Assembly (NCBI RefSeq): GCF_023053635.1
Contig: NC_086179.1
Location: 248,501 to 312,500, forward strand
Length of the DNA stretch: 64,000 nt
Direction: 5' to 3'
From: Elgaria multicarinata webbii
Lineage: Eukaryota > Chordata > Lepidosauria > Squamata > Anguidae
How positions within the stretch are numbered: position 1 is the first letter of the stretch; each line of letters begins with the position of its first letter. The notes beneath the pieces are model-generated. The model ran no database searches. It was given only the letters and a program-made list of their open reading frames with translations, and was not told the origin of the DNA. The translations under genes and the position numbers were made by a program. Positions 53,529 through 64,000 of the stretch are shown one piece after another.

Positions 53529-54963
53529 CCCCCCACCCCCCCACACCTTCCTTCAGAAGCCATGGGGAGGAATGGTGGCTTGAGGTACAGACCCTTCCGA
53601 AGGAAGGGTTGGCTGTTGTAGTGAGCAATGGCTGTGCCCATTGCCAGTGACTTTGGGAAATCCTCCAGAGTGCCAGGTTGTGGAGCGTGCTGTAGGGTTC
53701 CATGAGTGTGTTGAATGGAACCCTTTCGGGAAGGACTCTCACAGAGCTTTCTCTATTTATCTTTACATGGAGCATCAAATCAGTGTGCAAAGAAGTGTAA
53801 AGGCAACCTGGGTTGCGTGTACATTTTTTGGGCTTTATCCCTTGGCTTCTTGTTTGGGGAGCAAAGTAGGCTCTTCTGTGGTCATCCACAAAATACACAT
53901 AAGGTCGTGCAAGCCTTAAGAGTGTTCAGCGTGCTCATTTTGCTGCCCTGACGGGTCATGAAGTCAGCAGATACTCTTTAAGTACAGAACAGTGTATCAG
54001 CTACTGCCTCCGTGAGACAGCCCAGTCGCTGCTATGGCCGGTTGTCTGCGTAGTTCATGACGCTGCTTCCGTGGGGAGCCTTGCACCACTTTGGAAGATA
54101 TAGAGGGGCCAGTGACAAGATCGATGTGGTGGACACTGGATTGGATTTGGGGTTGATTCTAATGCTGTGCCTGTGTAGAGACCCCTAAAATAGGGAGGAC
54201 TCAAGCTGACGTTGGAGTCCAGCCTGGCTCAGGTTCTTTCGTATTTCCCAACACTCCAGCTCAAAGGCTTCCTTGGAGTGCAGTCCTATCCATTGCGCCC
54301 CCCCCCCATGCTTGTAAGCCTCCCAACTCGGGGGCTTATGAGCATCCACTGCAGAGTGGGAGGTGCAGAGGCGGCGATCATCGCCTCTGCCGTACAACCC
54401 GCTCTGCATTTTAGCTAGATGGGCTTTTTTGCCCTTCTAGCTGGGGCGCTGCAGAGGGGGAGGGAAGGAGGCTGGAGAGCTTGGGGATGCAGCGTTACCT
54501 GGCCTCTCCAGTCCCCTCCCCGCCCATCAGAACGCCTCCTTTACCCCCATTCCAAAGTTGCGATCTGGGAGAGGCAGCTAGCACAGTTCTCGCCACGCTG
54601 GCGGGGAGGAGGAGTGGGTGGGAAGCAAGAATTCCCGGCCCTGAGGTTGGTGCACTGTCTGTGATGTTGGATCTGTGAATCCGACATGTCCTATTCCCCA
54701 CCCCACCCCTGATGCTGTCTAGGGGCCACTTGGGATGGATTCCAATAACCTTTTGTGAACGTTAACATCATGAGTTCTTATGTTTTTAATGGTAGCGTCT
54801 GTCATAAATGCAGAAAGTGTTCTGCCTGAGGAAAAATGATTTTTAAACTATGCATTTGCAGGCACTGCCAGTCCTATTTGACTACCGAGCAGATAGCAGG
54901 AGAGTAACTTCTGGTACTTGACAAGTGCGAAGCGCTGGTGACTTTGTGCTTACAGTTTGACAT
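53529..54963. other. SBF1 intron 1, no recognised gene
   Basis: A poly-C tract lies near 54299 and the rest is unrecognised. No exon was found. Confidence 0.4.
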
Positions 54964-54969
54964 GATCCA

Positions 54970-55221
54970 AATTGGAGGGTCTTGAGTTGAGGTCTGTGCA
55001 ATCCTCCCAAATCCAGAACTCGCGCATCTCACCCCACCCCCACCCCCGGGCCAGAAGCAGGATTGTGGATTGCTGTGTGTACGGAAAGATGTGGGCTTTG
55101 CTCTGTGAGCCGCTGTTGTCAATGAGGGACTCTTGGATATGTTCGCTTCCCTAGATGATTCCACTGTCGGTGTTAAAGAAAGATGGCTGATAAAGGTTTG
55201 TGCCGGGAGATTTAAACCTCA
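54970..55221. mobile_element. Inverted partial copy of the 604-bp hAT-type element
   Basis: gttgaggtctgtgcaatcct, then gattgtggattgctgtgtgt and gattccactgtcggtgttaa are the inverse of 50760-51005. The copy stops where a SINE begins at 55222, and its other part was not found. Confidence 0.85.
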
Positions 55222-55412
55222 CAAAGGAAGCTGCCTCATACTGAGTCGTGCCATTGGTCCTTCGAGCACCCCCCTCCCTGCCTGTGCTGGCTGGCTGTGG
55301 TTCCAGGTCAGAGTCTTCCCAGCCCTATCTGGAGATGCCCCCCAGGGGCGGAACCTGGGAATTTCCGCAGGCAGAGCAAGGGCGCTGCCACTGAGCTGCG
55401 CCCCTTGCCCTG
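55222..55412 (-). mobile_element. tRNA-derived SINE, minus strand
   Basis: aaggaagctgcctcatactg at the left, then ctatctggagatgcccccca and ctgccactgagctgcgcccc at the right, the same order as the copy at 53.3 kb. It is inserted at the edge of the hAT-type fragment. Confidence 0.8.
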
Positions 55413-55489
55413 AGCCACTGTCAGCTCTCCAGGTCTCCAACCGCATCTTTTGCGATACGGTGGGCTCTTGCTTGTGGACACTCATAGAG

Positions 55490-56145
55490 CCACCTATGAG
55501 GTGCTACAGGAGGACTGTGCGTTTGCTGCAACAGACCTGGCCAGAAAGGGTTCTAGCTCTTCTGGAATGTGTCCATAGTGTAGTTACCTATAGAAATAGT
55601 TTTGGTCACCTGGAAAAAGTGAAGAAAAGGGAAACTAAAACGATCAAGAGGCTGAAGCATCTCTCCTATGTGGGAAGGCTATAGCAGCTGGGATTATTTA
55701 ACTTGGAAAAAAGGGGGCTAGGGGGAGGCATGATGGAGGTGTACAAAATGACGCCTGGTGTGGAGAATGTGGATAGGGAGACATTTTTCTCCCTCTCTCA
55801 TAATACCAGAACCCAATGGGGTCACCCATGAAGATGATGGGTGGGATATTCAGCACAGATAGATTGAAGTCCTTCTTCAGTTAAGTGGAATCCACTAAGA
55901 CAAGATTTAGTGATGGCAGCCAATTTGGATGGAGGAGAAGGCTATCAATGGCCGCTAGTCCTGATGGCTATGTGCTACCTCCACATGTCAGAGACAGTAA
56001 GCCTATATACACCAGTTTCTGGGGAACATGGATGGGAGGGTGCTGTTCCATTCATGTCTGCTTCTGTAGGTTCCTGGTCTTCAGCTGGTTGGCCACTGTG
56101 TGACCCTTGGTCTGATCCAGCATCAGGGCTCTTCTTATGTTCTTA
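55490..56145 (+). mobile_element. CR1-like LINE tail (older subfamily)
   Basis: The region ends ORF2 with KKRETKTIKRLKHLSYVGRL and GGMMEVYKMT-like codons and continues through a 3' UTR with gatggctatgtgctacctcc, ggttggccactgtgtgaccc and cagggctcttcttatgttct. Confidence 0.8.
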
Positions 56146-57438
56146 AACTGTGAAGTATATTGAAAGAGGGAAGTCCAAGCTCTGTGTACAACGTAGCATT
56201 TTAATAAAGAGGCATTGCTTCCCATTGTTATCACTGATGACTCTGCCCAGCAGGCACACAGGACCATGTTGGAGATTGGGAGTCTCCAGGCAGAGAGGCC
56301 TTGCCAGCATCCAGCTGGATTGGGTTTTGTTTATGTCTGCTGGTGGTGGCTTTCCCTTTTGGGCCTGGAGAGCCTAAAAGTAGCATCTTTGCTTGCTCAG
56401 TCCTTGAAATAGATCTTTGGGTGGCTCGCAAAAAGAGGGGTGGTGGAAGCCAGCCTTGTTGCCCAAAATAGCCCTGCCGGCGGAGACACTCCATTCCTCA
56501 GGCTGCAAATCCTAAAGACAGCTGGCCCATCTGTTGCTGGCTTTGGTGGTCTGGGCTTTGGCCACTGGCTCTGGTACCCCAAGCCCAAACGGCAGCTTAA
56601 TTCTCTTTAGTGGATTGTGAACATGGCCACTGTGAAGATTGAGGAAAGGCGACTTCCTTTGGTTGGGTGGGTGGATGGACTTGTTTTCATGTAAATCCTG
56701 GTTTCTGGACCTGGTACATAATTATAGGGCACTTTAATTTCCCTGCCACAGGCTGGCTGGGCATTAAATGCTGCAGCCAGTGGTGTGCCCCAGCTATTCC
56801 TGGGCTATGCTGGGTTATAAATGCTTCCACTAAGTTGTCTGTTGACCTGGTTTGTACAGGACTTGCTGGCTAAGTGCCTCCTCATGTATTGTGGATGATT
56901 GTGCCAGGCCAAGATATTTCAGTCATGAGACATAATGAATGAAACAGTCACTGGCTCAAGTGCTTGGGAGTTAAGCGTGTTTCATAGAACTGGAAGGGTA
57001 GCAAGAAGGAGAAGCACAACTTACGGCATTTGATTTCAAAAGCACAGCTTTTGAGGAGCTAAAACAGCTAATTGAAGAGGGAGATTATTTAAAGGAACAG
57101 ATATTGTTAAGCAAAGGAAATAGGGGTCAGTTTGCATATCAGAAAAGGTGATAAAAACACACTTGTAGGTAAACATACCAGCCTTAGCTAGGTGAGTAAT
57201 CATCTAAGACAGGCTACTGGGGAGAAAGAAAAGAAAAATCTATATGGGGGCAATAGGGAGACTGTAGGAAGGGTGGGAGGACTGCTGAAAGCAGCCAGGT
57301 GGAGGTTCCACCTGGAATGACCTGGAGTTGAAGTGGGACCACTGCGTTTCAGTTATGGAAGGAAGACGTGTTCCCTCACCTAGGTCAGCTTTTCTGCTTT
57401 GCCTGTCCATAGGGAGCTCAAGGCAGCTCAAGGTCACT
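56146..57438. other. SBF1 intron 1, no recognised feature
   Basis: No exon or repeat was recognised in this stretch of about 1.3 kb. Confidence 0.45.
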
Positions 57439-57439
57439 G

Positions 57440-57809
57440 GACTGAATAATGGGCTCAAGTTACAGGAAGCCAGATTCCGGCTGGACATCAGGAAAACTTT
57501 CTCAGAGCAGTATGACAATGGAACCAATGACCTAGGCCGGATCTACACTACTGCTTTAAAGCGCTTTATAACAGTTATAAAGCGCTTTAATTGCATTAAA
57601 GCGCTATAAAACTGTTATAAAGCGCTTTAAAGCAATAGTGTAGATCCGGCCCTAGTGAGGTTGTGGGCTCTCCCTCACTAGAGGCATTCAAGAGACAGCT
57701 GGACAACCATCTGTCAGGGATGCTTTAGGGTGGATTCCTGCACTGAGCGGGAGGTTGGACTCGATGGCCTTGTAGGCCCCTTCCAACTCTGCTATTCTAT
57801 GATTCTATG
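57440..57809 (+). mobile_element. CR1 LINE 3' end, split by a fold-back element
   Basis: tgaataatgggctcaagtta and gccagattccggctggacat are the last part of CR1 ORF2. After the insert it continues to the terminal ctattctatgattctatga. Confidence 0.93.
57536..57650. mobile_element. 115-bp fold-back element with 5-bp target duplication
   Basis: It begins GCCGGATCTACACTA and ends with the inverse, and the two arms pair over almost the whole length (about 55 bases each, with few mismatches). The self-palindromic core AAAGCGCTTT occurs three times, with a variant AAAGCGCTAT, at a spacing of about 20-40 bases. It is flanked by CCTAG at 57531-57535 and 57651-57655, one of which is the original CR1 sequence. 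It encodes nothing. The superfamily is unassigned. Confidence 0.85.
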
Positions 57810-58714
57810 AAAGACAAGAAAAGATAACTGCTGTCTCTAAATTCTGGAAGTCCGCCGGATGAGAATGAATAGCAGTTGCCAGTGTGCATCTGGGTGGTTC
57901 ACCGTTCTTTGTGGTTTAACTGCATTCTCTCCTGTTTAAACATAACATTGGTGTGCTTTATGTCAGTGCTGACTCAAGAATATTTTCTAGATTGAGTGAA
58001 GGTGGGTTTTCAAGAGACTTTCTTGATACTTTCTGTAAGAGGACGTGCCATCTGTTAGTAGGCCAGAACGAATCAAGGAGCCTCTTCATGCACGAGAGCC
58101 TTTGCCAGCCAGGGCTTCTACTGGGGGAAGTTATTACATCAGTAGCCCTTCCAAATTCAACAAGCTTTGGATGCATGCCTGGCTGAGATGAACCCTACTG
58201 ATCACGTGCTGGCTTTCCCAGTAATTATAGTCGACAGTCACCTGGCCCTGGGAACCTGGTAGCTACATGGGCTGTGATGTTGCACACCACTGCTCTTGAG
58301 GGTGGGTGCCTTTACAGATACAGTGGTGGGGAGCAACCCCTTTGTCTGAGTCTGGATATACTCACTGTGCTGGATGTCCTAACCTGCTGGTAGGTGAGGA
58401 CACCAATGAGCCAGGTGCCCATGAGCAGGTGGTCAGCACATCTTCTGCTTTGCTTGCTTTTCTATCCCTCCAGGGGGTGCGCGTGGTGTAGCAACTGAAC
58501 CTGTCTTGTGGAGGTGGAAATGTTTTCCCTGGGTCATGCCTCTGCGGTCTTGCCTTGGCAGAGGCTTTGCCACTCTGCTGTGTTCCAGAAAGTTGTGAGG
58601 GGCAGTGTTAGGGGCGGATAAGTGGTGGCAATGGCAGGATTTGGCCCTCTGGCTACACTCTGTCTTCTGCCTTGGCCCCTCCTTGTTGGGCTTGTACTCT
58701 GTGAGGTTACAAAG
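57810..58714. other. SBF1 intron 1, no recognised feature
   Basis: No exon or repeat was recognised. Confidence 0.45.
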
Positions 58715-58717
58715 CAG

Positions 58718-58865
58718 AGAGAGGTTAGAGTAGTGGTTAGAGCGATGGACTGGGACTGTGGAAACCCGGTTCACGTCCCCAGTCAGCCCTGAAGTCCGCT
58801 TGGTAACTGATTCTCAGCCTTGATCTCTTTGGATATAAATGCAACAAACAAATACGTAACAAATA
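58718..58865 (+). mobile_element. tRNA-like SINE, plus strand
   Basis: gtagtggttagagcgatgga is a box A and cggttcacgtccccagtcag a box B, with the tail ctttggatataaatgcaaca. It is the same family as the SINE at 1.5 kb, missing the middle. It is not a tRNA gene, since no cloverleaf 3' half follows. Confidence 0.75.
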
Positions 58866-59040
58866 AAAGTGAATCATTCCAGCTAGCCGAGCGTGCCTTG
58901 CCTTTTGTGCCCCAGGCCAGGAGCCCTCGCTTTCAGGGTGGGTCGTGCCACTCAGAGCTGCTTAGGTGCCCTGGTACTGCTCATGGGGAGTCAGTGAATC
59001 TGGTAGTTAGGAGACAGGAGGCTGAAGGGCTCTCATCTGA

Positions 59041-60076
<1,036 letters not shown>

Positions 60077-60318
60077 GGCGGTTGCTGGTCAAAAGTTATT
60101 GGCTTTCCCAGTTCCTTCCTTTCTCATCCCAGTGTATTGCATTGAAGAGAAAATGGAATAGCACATAAATTAAACAGATCAGGCTTCCAGACAAGGCTTG
60201 TATCGTGTTGCTTCACAGAATTGTTCAAGTATCCAGATAACGTCGTCTTTCACTTGCAACCTTCCTGTGTTTTCCCACCCCTCTGTCTTTCTTCTTTCCA
60301 CAAATATTTTCTGTCCAT

Positions 60319-61285
60319 AGGGCTCAGTCCTGGGCCCAGTGCTCTTCAACATTTTTATTAATGATTTGGACGAGGAGGTGCAGGGAACGCTGATCAAATT
60401 TGCAGATGACACAAAATTGGGTGGGATAGCTAATACCCTGGAAGACAGAAACAAACTTCAAAGTGATCTTGATAGGCTGGAGTGCTGGGCTGAAAACAAC
60501 AGAATGAAATTTAATAGGGATAAATGCCAAGTTCTACATCTAGGAAATAGAAACCAAATGCACAGTTACAAGATGGGGGATACTTGGCTCAGCAATACTA
60601 CAAATGAGAAGGATCTTGGAATTGTTGTAGATCACAAGCTGAATATGAGCCAACAGTGCGATATGGCTGCAAGAAAAGCAAATGCTATTTTGGGCTGCAT
60701 TAATAGAAGTATAGCTTCCAAATCACGTGAGGTACTGGTTCCTCTCTATTTAGCACTGGTTAGGCCTCATCTAGAGTACTGCGTCCAGTTCTGGGCCCCA
60801 CAATTCAAAAAGGATGCAGACAAGCTGGAGCGTGTTCAGAGGAGGGCAACCAGGATGATCAGGGGTCTGGAAACAAAGCCCTATGAAGAGAGACTGAAAG
60901 AACTGGGCATGTTTAGCCTGGAGAAGAGAAGATTGAGGGGAGACATGACAGCACTCTTCAAATACTTAAAAGGTTGTCACACAGAGGAGGGCCAGGATCT
61001 CTTCTCAATCCTCCCAGAGTGCAGGACACGGAATAACGGGCTCAAGTGACAGGAAGCCAGATTCCAGCTGGACATCAGGAAAAACTTCCTGACTGTTAGA
61101 GCAGTGCGACAATGGAATCAGTTACCTAGGGAGGTTGTGGGCTCTCCCACACTAGAGGCCTTCAAGAGGCAGCTGGACAAGCATCTGTCAGGGATGCTTT
61201 AGGGTGGATTCCTGCATTGAGCAGGGGGTTGGACTCGATGGCCTTGTAGACCCCTTCCAACTCTGCTATTCTATGATTCTATGAA
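60319..61285 (+). mobile_element. CR1 LINE, 3' part
   Basis: This 5'-truncated copy starts in the reverse transcriptase. The frame at 60339-61049 reads [70 protein letters not shown] stop codon at 61047 and a lost frame follow before the terminal ctattctatgattctatga. It is the least decayed CR1 in the window and serves as an internal reference for the interrupted one at 35-43 kb. Confidence 0.95.
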
Positions 61286-61385
61286 AATGTCTGAATAGCT
61301 GCACAATGTTTTCTGGCAGAGCTCTTGGTCTGAAGTCTCCAGGGCCAAACTCTGTGAAGCTCTCCTCCTCTTGCTGCTCTAGGAC

Positions 61386-61695
61386 TTATTTTATTTATTT
61401 ATTTATTTATTTATTACATTTTTATACCGCCCAATAGCCGAAGCTCTCTGGGCGGTTCACAAAAATTAAAATCATCATAAAACAACCAACAAGTTAAAAA
61501 TACAAATACAAAATACAATATAAAAAGCACAACCAGTATAAAACCACGCAGCAAAATTGATATAAGGTTAAAATACAGAGTTAAAACAGTATAATTTAAA
61601 TTTAAGTTAAAATTAAGTGTTAAAATACTGAGTGAATAAAAAGGTCTTCAGCTGGCGACGAAAGGAGTACAGTGTAGGCGCCAGGCGGACCTTAT
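61386..61695 (-). mobile_element. L2-like LINE, 3' end
   Basis: (tttatt)n, then cgcccaatagccgaagctct and gggcggttcacaaaaattaa form the inverse L2 terminus. The inner end at about 61630-61690 is the inverse of the LKTFLFIHSVF-type last ORF2 codons. Confidence 0.9.
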
Positions 61696-61869
61696 TAATG
61701 TTAAGTTTTGCTCCTGTCTCCTCATAAAGCCTCAGCCCATCCAACATCTTTTTTTGCTTCAGAGATTCCCCCCAGATGTGTGCTTTGGCAATGCTCTTAA
61801 TCCTCCCGAATATGATGGCTCTCTAAACGATGGCTCTGTCATCGTTGTTGGCTTCAGTACCATCCTTGT

Positions 61870-62020
61870 TCATAGAATCATAGAATAGCAGAGTTGGAAG
61901 GGGCCTACAAGGCCATCGAGTCCAGCCCCCTGCTCAAGGCAGGAATCCACCCTAAAGCATCCCCGACAGGTGGCTGTCCAGCTGCCTCTCGAATGACTCT
62001 AGTGTGGGAGAGCCCTGTTC
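61870..62020 (-). mobile_element. CR1 LINE 3' end
   Basis: tcatagaatcatagaatagc, ggaaggggcctacaaggcca and the end of ORF2 in reverse orientation, truncated after about 150 bases. Confidence 0.9.
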
Positions 62021-62024
62021 CAAC

Positions 62025-63600
62025 TGCCTGGTTCCAACTGCCACCATGGTCCCATCAGCATTGCAACAGCTGGTGCTTGTTCCTCAAGACCTGTCGTCAC
62101 CACCAGGCTGCTCTACCCTGAAGAAGGGCATATCCAAACATTCTATAGCTTTCGATTTAACAGCTGAGCCAAAAAAGAAAAAGAAGTCAAAGGTGTTGGA
62201 CAGAAATGTATGTTCGCCGACACCCTTTGCTTTACCCTGTTTTGCAGGATGATAGTCCCGTTCCCCAGCAGGAACCACTTCAGCTACCGCCACTGCCACT
62301 CTTCATTTCACCGATCCCCGTGTGGCTAAATCTTCCATGGGTTTCTCCAGTCGCATCAGATTGGGTCCATATTGCTGGTTCTGCATCTGAAGGTGAAATG
62401 AGTGAATCTTTGCTTCCCCCTGTTAAGCGTCAAGAACTGCCTCGAGTCGGTGTCATGTATACAAACACCATAGTACAGTTGTTTGCCAGATTCTAGAAGG
62501 GTCTCACCCGACTTGTATTACTCAAGTCACAACAGTCAATACTCTTGCTCTCCATCCCAACCAGATATAACAGTTATAAACAAAAAAGAAAAACACACAT
62601 AACTCATTGACATAGCAATACTTAATGACAAAAATGTTGTAGAAAAGGAAGAGAAAAAGAGAGGAAAATATACATCACTGGCCATGGAAGTTAAAGAACT
62701 ATGGCAACAGGAAAAGGTCACAGTTCTTCCATCAGTCACCAGCATAACATCAAAAATCTATGCAGAAAACCTTCAGAAACTGGGCCTACCCAAATACATC
62801 CACACTAACATTCAGAAAGCAGACATACTTAAAACATGCTCAATTGCCAGGAAATTCCTGAATCAGTTAAATACAGCATGACCTGGTAAAGCCCATCATG
62901 TCCTTCTTGAAAAACCGCCAGGAGCAAGAAAAGAGATAATAATAATACTGTACGTTTTTCCAACATCTACCCCCAACATCTATTGTCACTGGGTTTCACC
63001 ACAATAAGGCTTCTTCAAAGCCTCACACAGCCTCGACTGACCAGGACTGGATGTGATGTGATGCAGAAATTATTCTACAGCATCGCAAATGGCCAAGCAT
63101 GTATGGGTTGATACCGGTTGTTTTTGTGGCAGAAGTCTGCCTCTCTAAATACTTGTGAGATGACAAGAAGGAAATTGTCCACCTCTTTCAGAATGAAGCT
63201 GTTGCCTTAGCCAAGCAACAAGCCAACTTAGCTAAGCATATAGCACACTGCAGGGCAAAGTCTGTGGTGGGGGCAATCACCCTGTCAGGGCATGTATGGT
63301 TACAATTTAGGCCTTAGCAAAGAAGCTTGATCCCATATAGAAGATAGGCTCTACTCAACTCAATGATAGGCGATACTTTAGGTCATGTCTATAAGATAAA
63401 GCCCTCAGCAAAGAAGATGGGTGCTGGTACAACACAGCAAACTTACTGCTCTCACTCTAGGCTGTGGAATAGGCCTCAGTGCCAGCCTGAACTGGCTTAT
63501 TGTTCTGGTGATTGCTCCTTTGAAAGAAGAGATTGCAGCACTGCAGCAGCCCAAATGATCCTTGCCTTCTTCTTGGTACAGACAACAATAATGTCAGAAA
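62025..63600 (+). mobile_element. Old DIRS-like element relic, split by a LINE
   Basis: The part at about 63170-63300 resembles the Gag-like block of the young element at 39.2 kb (NEAVALAKQQANLAKHIAHC against SEASAIARQQLSTARHQVDC, then VGAITLSGHVWL). A lysine-rich stretch at about 62165-62200 fits the leader. It is broken in many places, much older than the element at 37-43 kb, and is interrupted at 62565-62945. Its ends are not visible. Confidence 0.6.
62565..62945 (+). mobile_element. R4/Dong-like LINE C-terminal fragment
   Basis: The frame at 62684-62881 reads MEVKELWQQEKVTVLPSVTS, KIYAENLQKLGLPKYI, then ILKTCSIARKFLNQL. It resembles the end of R4/Dong-type non-LTR ORFs (ELW.QK.V.V.PI..S and ILKT..IVRK blocks). 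It is a short 5'-truncated insertion ending in (aata)n. Confidence 0.5.
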
Positions 63601-63604
63601 CATA

Positions 63605-64000
63605 ATGACGGACGAAGGCATTGCCTTTGACTATGGAGACCTGTGGGTACTGACTCGCCAGTCCTCAGCACATGTTTAAGCAGGCATTGAGAGGCATGGT
63701 GACACTCCCTGGAAAAGAGTGACAGTTAGGAGCAGAAGAACTAGAAGGCATTCTGCACTAGTGGAACCATTAAAGTTAAGCAACCGCTTTCAGCTACTGG
63801 AGGATAAGACTGGAGGACAGTTTGCAGAGGAAGAATTACAGGAGACACCATGCAACAGTGAACAAGAGGCAGAAGGTTGGTCAAGCAAGAAGAAGAGAAG
63901 AGTAATAGTCATGGGAGACTCCCTGCTGCGTGGGATTGAAACCCAAGTATGTCGTGAAGACCCATGGACTCGCCAGGTGTGCTGTCTCCCTGGAGCACAG
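63605..64000 (+). mobile_element. CR1-type LINE ORF1, 5' part, cut by the window end
   Basis: CR1 ORF1 encodes an RNA-binding protein with an esterase-like domain. The frame at 63680-64000 is open for 107 codons and includes WKRVTVRSRRTRRHS, LKLSNRFQLLED, then KKRRVIVMGDSLLRGIET and RQVCCLPGAQ. VMGDSLLRG is the GDS motif with the presumed catalytic serine. A stop codon at 63677 separates it from an upstream piece in the same frame starting at 63605. Confidence 0.8.

Noticed and set aside
58718-58865. A tRNA gene
   Set aside because: Box A- and box B-like phrases are present, but no cloverleaf can be completed and the tail matches the SINE family at 1.5 kb.

Overview
This window is vertebrate nuclear DNA, most likely from a squamate reptile (lizard). 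The reasons are its repeat content: CR1 LINEs whose 3' ends read ATTCTATGATTCTATGA, many L2-like LINE tails, two tRNA-like SINE families, a Penelope-like fragment, hAT-type DNA transposons and DIRS-like elements, together with CpG-island promoters and GT-AG introns. The species cannot be read from the sequence.

Host genes. The clear gene is SBF1 (MTMR5, a DENN-domain and myotubularin-related pseudophosphatase) on the + strand. Exon 1 is at 18595-18649 inside a large CpG island (about 17.14-19.31 kb) and exon 2 is at 59069-59154. The two exons join in phase and encode the first 47 residues. Intron 1 is about 40.4 kb and consists largely of transposable elements; exon 3 was not found before the window ends. 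A second CpG island (about 8.65-9.72 kb) holds a divergent, minus-strand first coding exon (9395 to 9238) that encodes a signal peptide. From vertebrate gene order (SBF1 and ADM2 are divergent neighbours) and a weak N-terminal resemblance it is a candidate ADM2, but its mature-peptide exon was not found.

Layout. 1-8.6 kb: mostly unrecognised sequence with scattered CR1, L2 and SINE fragments. 8.6-19.3 kb: the divergent promoter interval, including a Penelope-like fragment. 19.3-35 kb: SBF1 intron 1 with CR1, L2 and SINE pieces and several fold-back elements, including a palindrome at 27.1-27.8 kb and a long-inverted-repeat structure at 29.5-30.8 kb. 35.1-43.4 kb: a CR1 LINE interrupted by an L2 tail and by a DIRS-like tyrosine-recombinase retrotransposon of about 5.5 kb that looks nearly whole. 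43.4-57.8 kb: nested MITEs, minus-strand CR1 copies, a hAT transposase relic with its target duplication, an old L2 and a 115-bp fold-back element. 59.1-64 kb: SBF1 exon 2 and intron 2, with a MITE 26 bp beyond the splice donor, a CR1, an older DIRS-like relic and the start of a CR1 ORF1.

Nothing here is an operon or a coordinated gene system. The notable biology is the divergent promoter pair, the DIRS-like element with its inverted and internal complementary repeats, and several fold-back elements. Repeat family names rest on remembered protein and end signatures, not on a search.
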